A stretch of DNA of 64,000 nt from [Actinobacillus] rossii (GTDB lineage Bacteria > Pseudomonadota > Gammaproteobacteria > Enterobacterales > Pasteurellaceae): the NCBI GenBank assembly GCA_900444965.1, contig UFRQ01000003.1:2418001-2482000 (forward strand), written 5' to 3'. The translations under genes and the position numbers were made by a program. Below the pieces are notes generated by a model. The model was given only the letters and a program-made list of their open reading frames with translations. It had not been told where the DNA came from and did not search any database. Of the stretch, positions 41,769 to 51,626 are shown in pieces (position 1 is the first letter of the stretch; each line of letters begins with the position of its first letter).

Positions 41769-41770
41769 TT

Positions 41771-42733
41771 TTATTTCCCAATACCATATTGTTTCAACTT
41801 ATTTGCTATCGCCGTATGCGAGACACCTAAACGCGTAGCCAATTTTCTCGTACTCGGATATTGTGCATAAAATTCACGTAATACTTGGCTTTCATAGTTT
41901 GCCATAATCTGATCCAGTGTAAAATTCTCAAACTGCTCAAGGTTTATTGTGCTATTTTGTGTTGTTTTTACCTGAGGCTGTAAATTTAAATGAATAACTG
42001 AAAGTTGATTACTTTCTGCTAATGAACAAGCACGATAGAGCGCATTATAAAGCTCACGTGCATTGCCCGGCCAGCAATAACTGCTCAAATATCGCACAAA
42101 ATCCGCATCAAATTGTGGGACCGAAATATGAAGATTTTCACTGATTTGTGCCACAAATAAAGCCACTAAATCTGCCATATCTTCTTGGCGTTCGCGCAAA
42201 GTAGGCACATCTAACGTTAAAACGTTTAGACGATGAAATAAATCACTACGCACTCGCCCTAGTTCCACATATTGTGCTAATGGCACTTGTGATGTACAAA
42301 TAACGCGAACATTTGCGTAATGCTCTTGCTCTTCACCAACACGACGAAAAGTACCGTCAGTGAGAAAACGCAGCAATTTTGCTTGCAATGGCAAGGAAAG
42401 CTCGGCAACCCCATCTAATAATACCGTTCCACCGTCAGCATATTCGAAAAAACCTTGTGTGGTTTTATTGCCTTTAGCTTGACCAAACATTTCACTTTCC
42501 GCATCTTCACTCGGCAAGCCAGCACAGTTTACTGCAATAAATCGCGCATCACGACGGGCACTCCATTGATGACAAGCTTTAGCAATCAAATCTTTTCCTG
42601 TTCCAGTCTCACCCTGAATTAACAAAGGGGCTTCTAGTTGAGCAAATTTTTTTGCCGTTTCCACTAAAGTATGCATTTTTGCGCTATGCGCGACAATATC
42701 ATCAAATGTAAAGTGCGGTATGTTTTCAGTCAT
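41771..42733 (-). CDS. tyrR: TyrR-type transcriptional regulator, short form
   Basis: The 320 residues contain the AAA+ domain (GETGTGKDLIAKACH Walker A, GGTVLLDGVAELSL Walker B, RLNVLTLDVPTLRERQEDM) and a C-terminal helix-turn-helix (STRKLATRLGVSHTAIANKLKQYGI). It lacks the N-terminal ACT and PAS domains of E. coli TyrR, and the usual Walker B Glu is Gly. The GAFTGA sigma-54 loop is also absent, so it should act with sigma-70. TyrR represses aromatic amino acid genes when bound to tyrosine. It lies downstream of ycjF. Confidence 0.92.
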   Translation of the reverse strand: MTENIPHFTFDDIVAHSAKMHTLVETAKKFAQLEAPLLIQGETGTGKDLIAKACHQWSARRDARFIAVNCAGLPSEDAESEMFGQAKGNKTTQGFFEYADGGTVLLDGVAELSLPLQAKLLRFLTDGTFRRVGEEQEHYANVRVICTSQVPLAQYVELGRVRSDLFHRLNVLTLDVPTLRERQEDMADLVALFVAQISENLHISVPQFDADFVRYLSSYCWPGNARELYNALYRACSLAESNQLSVIHLNLQPQVKTTQNSTINLEQFENFTLDQIMANYESQVLREFYAQYPSTRKLATRLGVSHTAIANKLKQYGIGK

Positions 42734-42803
42734 TTTTTTCTTAATCCATAAAGAAATTTTACTGTTAACTCTATGCTAAAAAAAATTAAACGTCAATTTA
42801 TGT

Positions 42804-43874
42804 TTACAGTTTTTCGGTTTCTTTTACCTTAGTCGGATTGAGTACTGTACTTTTTAATACCGTTAAGATTTCTTTTTGAATATGACGTAAACGCGGTTTC
42901 TCATCAGGTTGGAATGCCAACGGACGGCAAAATTCTATGGTTTTTATTCCCAAACGTGCGGTCAACAAACCGACACCAATTCCCTGCGCTGCACGAACTG
43001 AAAGCTTGGCAGTCAAATCTTGTGAAATCCAATGCATACCCACATCTTGCAGTAACTCCGTTGCACCAGTCACCGCAATATTCAGCAATACCAATTTCAT
43101 TAGGCGTAAACGACTGAAATAGCCAAGTTCAATGCCATAAATTTTAGCAATACGATTCACTAAACGAATATTACGCCATGCAACAAAAAACATATCAACC
43201 ACAGCGAGTGGACTAATTGCGACGACAGTGGCACTTTCAATCGCTGCTTTTGTCACTAATTTCTTCGCTTGCTGATCGAAATTCGGCATAACATTTTGGC
43301 TGAATAAATACGCGATTTCTTGTGCCGAATGACCGTCACTCACTTGACGCTGCCACTGCTGCACAGCAGGATGCTGATTATCCATATTTAATGATTTCGT
43401 AATTGTTACACATAACGCTTTACTTTGTTCCGGTGAAAAATTATCGCGAAAAATCACCGCACTTTGCTCTTGCAACGTTAAATGTTGACGCAAACGACGT
43501 AAACACCAAAATTCTTTTACGACAGCCAAAATCCCCACGCCAACGACTGAACAGCTTGCAATAGCGAAAGCGAAATAAATCCATTGATTCGCTTGCCAAG
43601 TATCGATTAACCATTGTACAGATTGCGCGATAGTTGCACCGAAAAATAATAACACTGCCAATATCAGTAAACGTTTCCACCAGCGTGGTTTCGGATTCAC
43701 CACTTGCTCAAAATTTTCCGTTAATAATTCGCCTTCTAAAGGTTCACTGATATCCCCATCAAGTGCGGTCAAATCAGGCGTAATTTCGGCATCTTCAGTG
43801 AATTCTTTTTTCGGCTGAAAGTGACTTGATTCAACGTTTGATTCGGATTGGCTAAAAATAATCTTATCGTTCAT
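42804..43874 (-). CDS. ycjF: YcjF / UPF0283 family membrane protein
   Basis: The 356 residues have an acidic N-terminal segment of about 65 residues, two hydrophobic spans (LLILAVLLFFGATIAQSVQWL and IYFAFAIASCSVVGVGILAVV) and a C-terminal DUF697-like domain (VVAISPLAVVDMFFVAWRNIRLVNRIAKIYGIELGY). In many gamma-proteobacteria it follows the GTPase-like gene ycjX and precedes tyrR. Here tyrR is in place but ycjX is missing from the upstream side. The function is unknown. Confidence 0.9.
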   Translation of the reverse strand: MNDKIIFSQSESNVESSHFQPKKEFTEDAEITPDLTALDGDISEPLEGELLTENFEQVVNPKPRWWKRLLILAVLLFFGATIAQSVQWLIDTWQANQWIYFAFAIASCSVVGVGILAVVKEFWCLRRLRQHLTLQEQSAVIFRDNFSPEQSKALCVTITKSLNMDNQHPAVQQWQRQVSDGHSAQEIAYLFSQNVMPNFDQQAKKLVTKAAIESATVVAISPLAVVDMFFVAWRNIRLVNRIAKIYGIELGYFSRLRLMKLVLLNIAVTGATELLQDVGMHWISQDLTAKLSVRAAQGIGVGLLTARLGIKTIEFCRPLAFQPDEKPRLRHIQKEILTVLKSTVLNPTKVKETEKL

Positions 43875-43889
43875 ATTTTTCTCTATATT

Positions 43890-43905
43890 AATGATCTAAA
43901 TCACA
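43890..43905. promoter_or_regulatory. CRP-like site upstream of fumC
   Basis: AATGA-N6-TCACA. A TAGAAT box at 43946-43951 would start fumC near 43958, placing the site centre about 60 bp upstream. The matching -35 element is poor (TATTCG), as at activator-dependent promoters. Confidence 0.5.
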
Positions 43906-43996
43906 AAACTTGCATTTTGCACTATTCGAGCTAACTCTGAAGTGTTAGAATTTTAGCATTCTTTTTTTACATTTCATTCATTATAAAGGTGATTAT

Positions 43997-45391
43997 ATGA
44001 CATTTCGTATCGAAAAAGACACTATGGGCGAAGTTCAAGTTCCTGCAGACAAATATTGGGCTGCACAAACTGAACGTTCACGCAATAACTTCAAAATTGG
44101 TCCAGAAGCATCAATGCCAAAAGAAATTATCGAAGCGTTTGGTTATTTGAAAAAAGCAGCGGCTTTTGCAAACCATGAATTAGGTGTTTTGCCTGTAGAA
44201 AAACGTGACTTAATTGCTGCGGCTTGTGATGAAATTTTAGCAGGTAAATTAGATGGCGAATTCCCATTAGTCATTTGGCAAACAGGTTCTGGTACGCAAT
44301 CTAATATGAACTTGAACGAAGTGATTGCAAATCGTGCGCATGTTATCAATGGCGGTAAATTAGGTGAAAAATCTATTATTCACCCAAATGATGATGTCAA
44401 TAAATCACAATCTTCAAACGATACTTACCCAACAGCAATGCACATTGCGGCATACAAAAAAGTGGTTGAAGCTACGATTCCTGCAGTAGAACGTTTACAA
44501 AAAACCTTTGCTGCAAAATCTGACGCATTCAAAGATGTGGTAAAAATTGGTCGTACCCACTTAATGGATGCAACACCATTAACATTAGGTCAAGAATTCT
44601 CAGCTTATGCAGCGCAATTACACTTCGGTTTAATCGCGTTAAAAAATACTCTTCCACACTTACGCCAAATGGCATTAGGCGGTACAGCGGTAGGTACTGG
44701 CTTAAACACCCCTAAAGGTTATGATGTCAAAGTAGCTGAATACATCGCAAAATTCACTAGCTTGCCATTCATCACCGCAGAAAACAAATTTGAAGCGCTC
44801 GCAACTCACGATGCGATTGTAGAAACGCATGGTGCATTAAAACAAATCGCGATGTCATTATTCAAAATCGCCAACGACATTCGTTTATTAGCATCAGGCC
44901 CACGTTCTGGTATTGGTGAAATCTTAATTCCTGAAAATGAACCAGGTTCATCAATTATGCCAGGTAAAGTGAACCCAACACAATGTGAAGCAATGACAAT
45001 GGTGTGTGCACAAGTATTAGGTAATGACACAACCATCTCATTTGCAGGTTCACAAGGTCATTTCCAATTGAACGTGTTTAAACCAGTAATGGCAGCGAAT
45101 TTCTTACAATCAGCGCAATTGTTAGCGGATGTTTGTATCTCATTCGATGAACACTGCGCAAGCGGTATTGAACCAAACTACCCACGTATTAAACAACAAT
45201 TAGATAATTCTTTAATGTTAGTCACTGCGTTAAATACCCATATTGGTTACGAAAATGCAGCGAAAATTGCCAAAACTGCACATAAAAATGGTACAACCTT
45301 AAAAGAAGAAGCCATCAATCTTGGTCTTGTATCGGCGGAAGACTTCGATAAATGGGTTCGTCCAGAAGATATGGTTGGCTCATTAAAATAA
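43997..45391 (+). CDS. fumC: Fumarate hydratase class II
   Basis: The 464 residues include the fumarase/aspartase signature [16 protein letters not shown] with the catalytic Ser loop, plus [29 protein letters not shown] and [17 protein letters not shown]. It interconverts fumarate and malate without an iron-sulfur cluster. It is monocistronic with a strong terminator. Confidence 0.98.
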   Translation: MTFRIEKDTMGEVQVPADKYWAAQTERSRNNFKIGPEASMPKEIIEAFGYLKKAAAFANHELGVLPVEKRDLIAAACDEILAGKLDGEFPLVIWQTGSGTQSNMNLNEVIANRAHVINGGKLGEKSIIHPNDDVNKSQSSNDTYPTAMHIAAYKKVVEATIPAVERLQKTFAAKSDAFKDVVKIGRTHLMDATPLTLGQEFSAYAAQLHFGLIALKNTLPHLRQMALGGTAVGTGLNTPKGYDVKVAEYIAKFTSLPFITAENKFEALATHDAIVETHGALKQIAMSLFKIANDIRLLASGPRSGIGEILIPENEPGSSIMPGKVNPTQCEAMTMVCAQVLGNDTTISFAGSQGHFQLNVFKPVMAANFLQSAQLLADVCISFDEHCASGIEPNYPRIKQQLDNSLMLVTALNTHIGYENAAKIAKTAHKNGTTLKEEAINLGLVSAEDFDKWVRPEDMVGSLK

Positions 45392-45411
45392 GCGAACATT
45401 AGCAAAAATGG

Positions 45412-45437
45412 AAAAGGCGACAAAGCGTCGCCTTTTT
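45412..45437 (+). terminator. fumC terminator
   Basis: AAAAGGCGAC (45412-45421), loop AAAGC, GTCGCCTTTT (45427-45436) followed by TTCTT. Confidence 0.85.
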
Positions 45438-45490
45438 TCTTCTAATAAGACTTGCTATAATCGTCACAATTTATTTGTTTGGGATTATTT

Positions 45491-46096
45491 ATGTCGTTCA
45501 AAGCATTCTTCACCGCAATTTTATGCCTAATTCCGACCGCACTTTCGGCCAATTGGCAACCTGTAGGCAAAGCGGATTACAACTGGGGACCATTTCATGT
45601 TTATACGGTTTCCCTTTACAGCGAAAATGGTGAATACAAAGAAAATCAAACACCCGTTATGCTTAGCTTTGACTATGCAAAACCAGTGGAAGGTAAAAAC
45701 TTTGCAATTACTTTAATTAAAGAAATGACTGCATTTCATATTGACAGTGCGAAAACAGAGAAATGGCTAAAAGAACTACAAGATACATTGCCAGACTGTT
45801 CACCGAATGATCGCTTAAATTATATTGCGTTAGATAAGATCGGCTATTTTGTCTTAAATGACCAAGTGTTGGAACATCAATTCGATGCTGAATTTAACCG
45901 CGCTTTTATAGATTTATGGCTCTCTGGTAAAACGGCCTTTGCTACATTGAAAGATCCACTGACTGGCAAAACAAAAGTCGATAGCACAGAAATTGCACCT
46001 AAAAAACCTGAAACCAGCCCAATGCAAGAAGATGATGCAAGTCCACAGATTCCACCGACTTATGAGTTGGAGCAAAAGCAAAAAACAGGCGCTTAA
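45491..46096 (+). CDS. Exported chalcone isomerase-like protein
   Basis: I use the ATG at 45491 rather than the upstream TTG at 45479, because it opens a clean signal peptide (SFKAFFTAILCLIPTALSA, cleavage near residue 20). The 201 residues then match the chalcone-isomerase-like fold of bacterial exported proteins: GPFHVYTVSLYSENGEY, MLSFDYAKPVEGKNFAITLIKEM, NYIALDKIGYFVLND, AFIDLWLSGKTAFATLKDPL. The C-terminal 40 residues are Pro/Lys/Glu-rich and likely disordered. No enzyme activity is known for this bacterial branch. An uptake core sits in the signal-peptide coding part (45537). Confidence 0.85.
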   Translation: MSFKAFFTAILCLIPTALSANWQPVGKADYNWGPFHVYTVSLYSENGEYKENQTPVMLSFDYAKPVEGKNFAITLIKEMTAFHIDSAKTEKWLKELQDTLPDCSPNDRLNYIALDKIGYFVLNDQVLEHQFDAEFNRAFIDLWLSGKTAFATLKDPLTGKTKVDSTEIAPKKPETSPMQEDDASPQIPPTYELEQKQKTGA

Positions 46097-46103
46097 TCAA
46101 ATA

Positions 46104-46136
46104 AAACGCGCTTTGAATACAAAGCGCGTTTCTTTT
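46104..46136. terminator. Bidirectional terminator between the chalcone isomerase-like gene and ycfP
   Basis: AAACGCGCTTT (46104-46114), loop GAATAC, AAAGCGCGTTT (46121-46131), followed by CTTTT. It ends in the ycfP stop region. Confidence 0.85.
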
Positions 46137-46674
46137 AACTATTCTTAAATTCTTTAATTTGCAAAACATATTGCGAGAACTTATTAAATTCGTGAGTTTC
46201 AATATCATCCCAGATAATATCATAATAAGGCGCGAGAACATCTGCACTTCTGTTTGCATTAACCACTTCATCAAGACTTGAAAGTAGTACCAATGCTTTT
46301 CCCTTATTTTTCTCACGAAAATGGCTGACACATTTAGTTTGAATATCATCAAATTCTTCTGGACGGTCAATTTTATCTTGCAATATCTCGCTTGGGAAAA
46401 GTGTCGGATTGAGCATAACTTGTTTAATTCCACATAAGAAACCTACACGTTCCGCCCAATAACCGCCTAACCCCACACCACAAATAAGTGGCGATTTATC
46501 ATCTGTTTGAAAAATTAATTTATGCACTTCTTGCAATAAATGCTGCATATCATGGCGCGGATGTAATGTACTGTAATTGACAAAACGTACGTCGTCATCA
46601 ATATAACGCAATTGCATCATTTTCTCGTAATCATTGGCATGACTCGATGAAAAGCCGTGTAGATAAATAATCAT
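46135..46674 (-). CDS. ycfP: YcfP/YqiA-type alpha/beta hydrolase (UPF0227)
   Basis: The 179 residues have a small alpha/beta hydrolase layout: [16 protein letters not shown] at the start, [16 protein letters not shown] with Gly where the nucleophile Ser elbow usually lies, and [19 protein letters not shown]. The E. coli homologues YcfP and YqiA are putative esterases. The start follows AAGGAGTACGTT, a strong ribosome binding site. Loss of the Ser (GVGLGG) suggests it may not be an active esterase. Confidence 0.88.
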   Translation of the reverse strand: MIIYLHGFSSSHANDYEKMMQLRYIDDDVRFVNYSTLHPRHDMQHLLQEVHKLIFQTDDKSPLICGVGLGGYWAERVGFLCGIKQVMLNPTLFPSEILQDKIDRPEEFDDIQTKCVSHFREKNKGKALVLLSSLDEVVNANRSADVLAPYYDIIWDDIETHEFNKFSQYVLQIKEFKNS

Positions 46675-46734
46675 AACGTACTCCTTCTTTTGCCGTTTTA
46701 TTATTGTGTTTAAATTATCTTACGCAAAGTGCGG

Positions 46735-47640
46735 TCAAAAATCTGAATATTTTCTAAATTTTGTGATCTTGCTCTCGAAATACGCAAACATTTTCTCCGC
46801 AATATCAATCCCCGTTGTTTTTTCAATCATTTCAAGACCGGGGCTCGCATTAACTTCTAATACTAAATAACCACGTTCAGATTGAATCAGATCAACACCA
46901 GCCACATCAAGTCCTATTGTTTGTGTTGCACGAATAGCCAGTTGTTTGGTCTCCTCAGATAACGCAATTTGAGAGGCTGTCCCACCTAAATGACAATTGG
47001 CACGAAACTCTCCAGCTTGGCTTTGACGTTGCATTGTTGCTACAACATCATTGCCGATCACCAAACAACGAATATCCGCACCCGCTGCTTGAGCGATAAA
47101 TTCCTGTGCCAATACTCGCGTTGCAGTTTTTTGATAAATAACATTTGCCTGTTCCAAGGTTTCCGCCAACATCACACCACTACCTTGCATACCTTGTAAG
47201 GTTTTTAATACGATTGGTGTTGACATCTGATGAAAGGGCGTTGAGATTTCACAACCTGCAAAAGTAGAAACAGGAATCGGAATATTATGTTGGCTTAAAA
47301 TTTGTAAGCTCTGCCATTTATCACGAGCCAAACGTACAGCATATTCGTTATTCAAACAAGGAATACCTTTTGCTTGAAAATGTTGCAAGACAAAACAACC
47401 CATTTGTGTGCTGCTCACACCGAAACGTGGTAAAATGCCATCATAGTTGGATAATAAAATGGGTTCGCTTTGACTATCAGCCTGATAATAAATTTCAAAG
47501 TGCGGTGCAGTTTGACTGAGTTTTAGTAAACAGAGATTAGGGTCTAAAATATCTACTTGGTGACCGCGCTTTTGAGCCGTTTCTCTCAGCCGTTGACAAC
47601 TATAAAGACGTGGTTCTCGGCATAATATTAGAAATCGCAT
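46735..47640 (-). CDS. rimK: RimK-type ATP-grasp ligase
   Basis: The 301 residues start [21 protein letters not shown]-grasp motifs follow: [60 protein letters not shown] and the metal-binding [21 protein letters not shown]. RimK adds glutamates to the C-terminus of ribosomal protein S6. It diverges from grxA, the same association as in E. coli. Confidence 0.9.
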   Translation of the reverse strand: MRFLILCREPRLYSCQRLRETAQKRGHQVDILDPNLCLLKLSQTAPHFEIYYQADSQSEPILLSNYDGILPRFGVSSTQMGCFVLQHFQAKGIPCLNNEYAVRLARDKWQSLQILSQHNIPIPVSTFAGCEISTPFHQMSTPIVLKTLQGMQGSGVMLAETLEQANVIYQKTATRVLAQEFIAQAAGADIRCLVIGNDVVATMQRQSQAGEFRANCHLGGTASQIALSEETKQLAIRATQTIGLDVAGVDLIQSERGYLVLEVNASPGLEMIEKTTGIDIAEKMFAYFESKITKFRKYSDF

Positions 47641-47761
47641 ACAACTTCTCCTTTTGTCGTTAATATATTACACCAATCAAAGTGTTTGGTTAAAACTCCT
47701 TTTCTATTTTGTAATGAAACTTTAAAATAACAGCGTACTTTAATTACAGAAGGAAAAAGAA

Positions 47762-48025
47762 ATGTTTGTAGTGATTTTTGGTCGTCCAGGCTGCCCATAT
47801 TGCGTACGTGCAAAAAACTTGGCTGAAAAATTAAAAGGCGAAGTAGCAGATTTTGATTACCGTTATGTGGATATTCACGCAGAAGGTATTACAAAAGAAG
47901 ACTTATCAAAATCAGTAGGTAAACCAGTAGAAACCGTGCCACAGATTTTTATCGATGAGAAACCAATTGGTGGTTGTACCGATTTCGAAGCGTTAATGAA
48001 AGAACAATTTGGTATTGTGGCATAA
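47762..48025 (+). CDS. grxA: Glutaredoxin 1
   Basis: The 87 residues are a dithiol glutaredoxin with CPYC at residues 11-14, KPVETVPQIFIDEKPIGGCTDFEALM for glutathione binding. GrxA reduces ribonucleotide reductase and other disulfides. It is preceded by GAAGGAAAAAGAA and diverges from rimK. Confidence 0.97.
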   Translation: MFVVIFGRPGCPYCVRAKNLAEKLKGEVADFDYRYVDIHAEGITKEDLSKSVGKPVETVPQIFIDEKPIGGCTDFEALMKEQFGIVA

Positions 48026-48044
48026 TACATAACACTTCATAATC

Positions 48045-48083
48045 AAAGTGCGGTCAAAACATTGTTCGATTTGACCGCACTTT
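48045..48083. terminator. Uptake-sequence dyad terminator between grxA and xerD
   Basis: AAAGTGCGGTCAAA (48045-48058) with TTTGACCGCACTTT (48070-48083), a 14-bp stem between convergent genes, followed by TTATTT. Confidence 0.8.
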
Positions 48084-48099
48084 TTATTTACGGTTCGTG

Positions 48100-48993
48100 T
48101 TAACCGCGAGGATGAAATTTTTCGTGAAGACGTTTCAATCGCTCTTTAGCTACATGCGTATAAATTTGCGTAGTAGAAAGGTCGCTGTGTCCAAGTAACA
48201 TTTGTACTACGCGTAGATCTGCACCATGATTAACAAGATGAGTCGCAAAAGCATGGCGTAAAACATGAGGAGACAAGCTGTCGCTGTCTATTTCGGCAAG
48301 TACAGCATAATACTTAATACGATGCCAAAAAGTTTGCCGCGTCATTTGAACGGCGCGCTTACTCGGAAAGACAACATCAGAACTTTGTCCATTCAGTAAC
48401 ATCGGGCGTCCATAATGAATAAACTCGCCCACCCAATAGGCAGCTTCTTCCCCCATAGGCACAATACGTTCTTTGTTTCCTTTACCAATGACACGTACCA
48501 CGCCTTGCGATAAGCTAATGTTATCCATGGAAAGAGACACTAATTCCGTAACACGCAGCCCCGTTGCATAAAGTAACTCAAGCATCGCTTTATCGCGTAA
48601 TTCTAGTGGCACATCTGTACTGGGCGCCTGTAGCAGATCTCCAACTTGTTGCTCCGTTAGATATTTTGGCAACCGACTTGGCAATTTAGGTGAACTCAAT
48701 ATTGCGCTTGGATCATCAGTTCGATATTTCTCACGATACAAATATTGAAACAACTTGCGCATCGCACTTAAAAGTCGCGCTGTACTAGTTGCCTTATAAC
48801 CATGATTGACGCGCTCACCGAGAAAGCCTTGCAGATCAACAGGATCTAAATCAAGTAACGTCAGAGATTGACTGCTCAACCATTTAGAAAGTGCGGTCAA
48901 ATCTAAACGATAAGATTGAATGGTATTCTCTGAAAGCCCTTTTTCTAACCACAGTTCATTAAGAAAAAGCTCAATAAGCACATTATCTTTCAT
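48100..48993 (-). CDS. xerD: Tyrosine recombinase XerD
   Basis: The 297 residues have the N-terminal SAM-like core-binding domain (LIELFLNELWLEKGLSENTIQSYRLDL). The tyrosine recombinase catalytic domain has GLRVTELVSL, GKGNKERIVP, HVLRHAFATHLVNHGADLRVVQMLLGH and TTQIYTHV with the catalytic Tyr. With XerC it resolves chromosome dimers at dif. It lies 11 nt downstream of plsB, so the two are co-transcribed. Confidence 0.97.
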   Translation of the reverse strand: MKDNVLIELFLNELWLEKGLSENTIQSYRLDLTALSKWLSSQSLTLLDLDPVDLQGFLGERVNHGYKATSTARLLSAMRKLFQYLYREKYRTDDPSAILSSPKLPSRLPKYLTEQQVGDLLQAPSTDVPLELRDKAMLELLYATGLRVTELVSLSMDNISLSQGVVRVIGKGNKERIVPMGEEAAYWVGEFIHYGRPMLLNGQSSDVVFPSKRAVQMTRQTFWHRIKYYAVLAEIDSDSLSPHVLRHAFATHLVNHGADLRVVQMLLGHSDLSTTQIYTHVAKERLKRLHEKFHPRG

Positions 48994-49004
48994 AGCAATT
49001 TATA

Positions 49005-51467
49005 TTATTCGTTGCCTTCAGCTTTATCAGTGACACTTTCCGCAAAGGCTTCTTCATCCGCTTTATCAATTGCCCCTTTAATTGTCAGCAGGATTTCAGC
49101 TGAAATCATATGATCTAGTATATCTGAAAGTTCTTTCAGTTTATTCACATCACCATTACCTGCTTCATTGAAATAACCGTTGTCTTTTAAGTTATTTATA
49201 AAGGTTGAGAATACCGCTCTATCGAAAAACTCTGGCGCATTAATACCATGCAACACGGCTAAACGCTGTGCCACAGATTGGCTTTCTTTTTCCAATACTG
49301 CTCGCCCAATTTCTGGATGATTTTGCAAAATATTAATCGTAATGGTGTAACGTTGTAAAATCTCACGTACAGCAGATGCCCATAATTGCAAACCACGCAC
49401 ACGTGGACGATGAATACTTAACATATTTTCATAGCATTGTATGAGCTGCTGGCGTTGAAATTCTGCAATAATTCGTTCAATTTTTTCTTGAATCTGTTCT
49501 AGCGGAATATGTAAAAATAACTCAGCTTTCAAGAATGGATAAATTTTAGTAACCGCATCCACAACCAAATCTTTTTGAATTGCCTCATAATGCAAGATTA
49601 AACTTGCTACTAATGACGGTAATACAAATAAATGTTGAATGTTATTACGATAGTATGTCATTAATACGGCTGAATTACGTTCCAAACGAACGAGTTCACC
49701 AAAATTATCTTTTTCAATTAATACACCAACACGATCTAAACTAAGCACGTGTTCCAACATTTCTTCTGGTGTTTCATTAGGCAGAATAACATCTTCAGAA
49801 TAAGAAACATTTTGTAAAAATTGTTGATAACTGCCCAATTGTTCTAGCAATTGCTCACGAGATAAAGCACGCTGACGTGATGACAATAATGCAGTACCCG
49901 TTAAATTCATTGCATTTACTGCCGCCGCTTTATTAATATTAATCATCACTTGATGAGAAACTGCATCTACGGCTTTGTTAAACCAAGCAGGACGTTCTTC
50001 TGTTTCTTCCTTCCATTCTGGATAATGTTGGTTTAAATAAGTGGCTAACGTAATTGGTTCACCAAAGTTCACAAAACCTTTACCAAGATTACGTAACTTT
50101 TTGATGACTCTAAGTACTAACCCTGCATTCTCTTTCTCTTTTTCTGCGCCACGTAATTCCTTGGCATACGTATCCACTTCAATAACGTGTTCATATCCAA
50201 CATAGACTGGTACAATCGAAATTGGGCGCGTTTGGCTTTGCTGCAACGCTTGTAACGTCATGGACATCATACCTGTTTTCGGCGTCAGTAAGCGACCTGT
50301 GCGTGAACGACCACCTTCAATAAAATATTCCACTGAATAACCGCGATGGAATAATTCAGCTAAATATTCACGGAAAAGGGTTGAATATAAGCGATTTCCT
50401 TTAAAAGTACGACGAATAAAGAATGCCCCCCAACTACGGAATAAAGGACCAGCCGGCCAGAAATTTAAATTAATTCCAGCTGCAATATGCGGTGGTACTA
50501 AGCCTTGGTGATAAAGCACATAAGAAAGTAATAAGTAGTCAATGTGACTACGGTGGCAAGGCACATACACAATCTCGTGACCTTCCAGCGCAAGCTTACG
50601 CACTCTATCTGCATTTTCAACTTCAATACCTTGATATAATTTATTCCATAACCAACGTAAAAAACGATCTGCCATTCGTAAACTAGTATGATTAGTATCG
50701 GCGGCAATTTCTTGCAAAATTTTCTCAGCTTCTTTACGTGCTTTTTCTGGCGTTAACTTTTTCGCTTTGGCTTCATCTTCAATAGCCTGTAAGACGACTG
50801 GTAATTGTAATAATTTATTAAACATTGCCTGCCGATTAGGTAAACGTGGACCTGTAGCAGAAATACGTTGACGTGCAAAATGGATTTTAGCAATTCGTGC
50901 TAATTTTTGTGAAATACGTTCATCAGCACCATGATTCTCTACCATATAACGCATGGAAACAGCTTGAGAAAAACGCACAAAAGTATCACGCCCAAACCAA
51001 ATTGCAGCAATCGTTTTTTGCACCCCATTAAGCAAGCGCAAATTCGGTAAACCTTTATCTTCACGACCAGGAGAACGACCCCAGAGCACAGAAACTGGAA
51101 TTACTTGCACATCTAATTCCGCTAAAGTGCGGTGCAATTCAAGATAGTTATAAAAAATAGTTTCTGTTTCTTTCTTTGCACCTTTAGACTTAAAGAATTG
51201 ACGGCCTTCATCTAAAAAAACATAGCGTGGTAACATCTTCCCATTAATTTCATTCTCAACTAGTGGATCGGGTAAACCAACATGTAAGCAGTTATTACGG
51301 AAAACCACAAAATCTGTTTGTGATGTGTAAGGTAATACATAAACAATAGGTTGCGCTGTATCAAGCTGTAATTCTTCGATAGGGTTATGTGGAATTGGGC
51401 TATTTTTTACAAGAAAAGATAACGGAAACTCTAAGCATTTTCGATACAAGTTCATTAGTGTTGACAT
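49005..51467 (-). CDS. plsB: Glycerol-3-phosphate 1-O-acyltransferase
   Basis: The 820 residues carry acyltransferase blocks: [14 protein letters not shown] (the HX4D catalytic motif), [52 protein letters not shown] and [11 protein letters not shown]. PlsB puts the first acyl chain on sn-glycerol-3-phosphate at the inner membrane. It is upstream of xerD and separated from lysC by a terminator. Confidence 0.97.
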   Translation of the reverse strand: MSTLMNLYRKCLEFPLSFLVKNSPIPHNPIEELQLDTAQPIVYVLPYTSQTDFVVFRNNCLHVGLPDPLVENEINGKMLPRYVFLDEGRQFFKSKGAKKETETIFYNYLELHRTLAELDVQVIPVSVLWGRSPGREDKGLPNLRLLNGVQKTIAAIWFGRDTFVRFSQAVSMRYMVENHGADERISQKLARIAKIHFARQRISATGPRLPNRQAMFNKLLQLPVVLQAIEDEAKAKKLTPEKARKEAEKILQEIAADTNHTSLRMADRFLRWLWNKLYQGIEVENADRVRKLALEGHEIVYVPCHRSHIDYLLLSYVLYHQGLVPPHIAAGINLNFWPAGPLFRSWGAFFIRRTFKGNRLYSTLFREYLAELFHRGYSVEYFIEGGRSRTGRLLTPKTGMMSMTLQALQQSQTRPISIVPVYVGYEHVIEVDTYAKELRGAEKEKENAGLVLRVIKKLRNLGKGFVNFGEPITLATYLNQHYPEWKEETEERPAWFNKAVDAVSHQVMININKAAAVNAMNLTGTALLSSRQRALSREQLLEQLGSYQQFLQNVSYSEDVILPNETPEEMLEHVLSLDRVGVLIEKDNFGELVRLERNSAVLMTYYRNNIQHLFVLPSLVASLILHYEAIQKDLVVDAVTKIYPFLKAELFLHIPLEQIQEKIERIIAEFQRQQLIQCYENMLSIHRPRVRGLQLWASAVREILQRYTITINILQNHPEIGRAVLEKESQSVAQRLAVLHGINAPEFFDRAVFSTFINNLKDNGYFNEAGNGDVNKLKELSDILDHMISAEILLTIKGAIDKADEEAFAESVTDKAEGNE

Positions 51468-51570
51468 AATTAACGTCCATAGTATATTAAGGCTATTTAT
51501 CTTCCATAAACAGCGAAGAGTGACTTATCCGACTAGCAGTTTAACATAAAATAATGCTGGTTTCAGCCCA

Positions 51571-51605
51571 AAAAAGAGCGAGCTCACTATTATGTGAACT
51601 CGCTC
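51571..51605 (-). terminator. lysC terminator
   Basis: On the minus strand a 12-bp stem with one G-U pair (51576-51587 with 51594-51605) is followed by TTTTTTGG, 21 nt after the lysC stop. Confidence 0.85.
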
Positions 51606-51626
51606 ACAGAAAAATAATTTATACTC

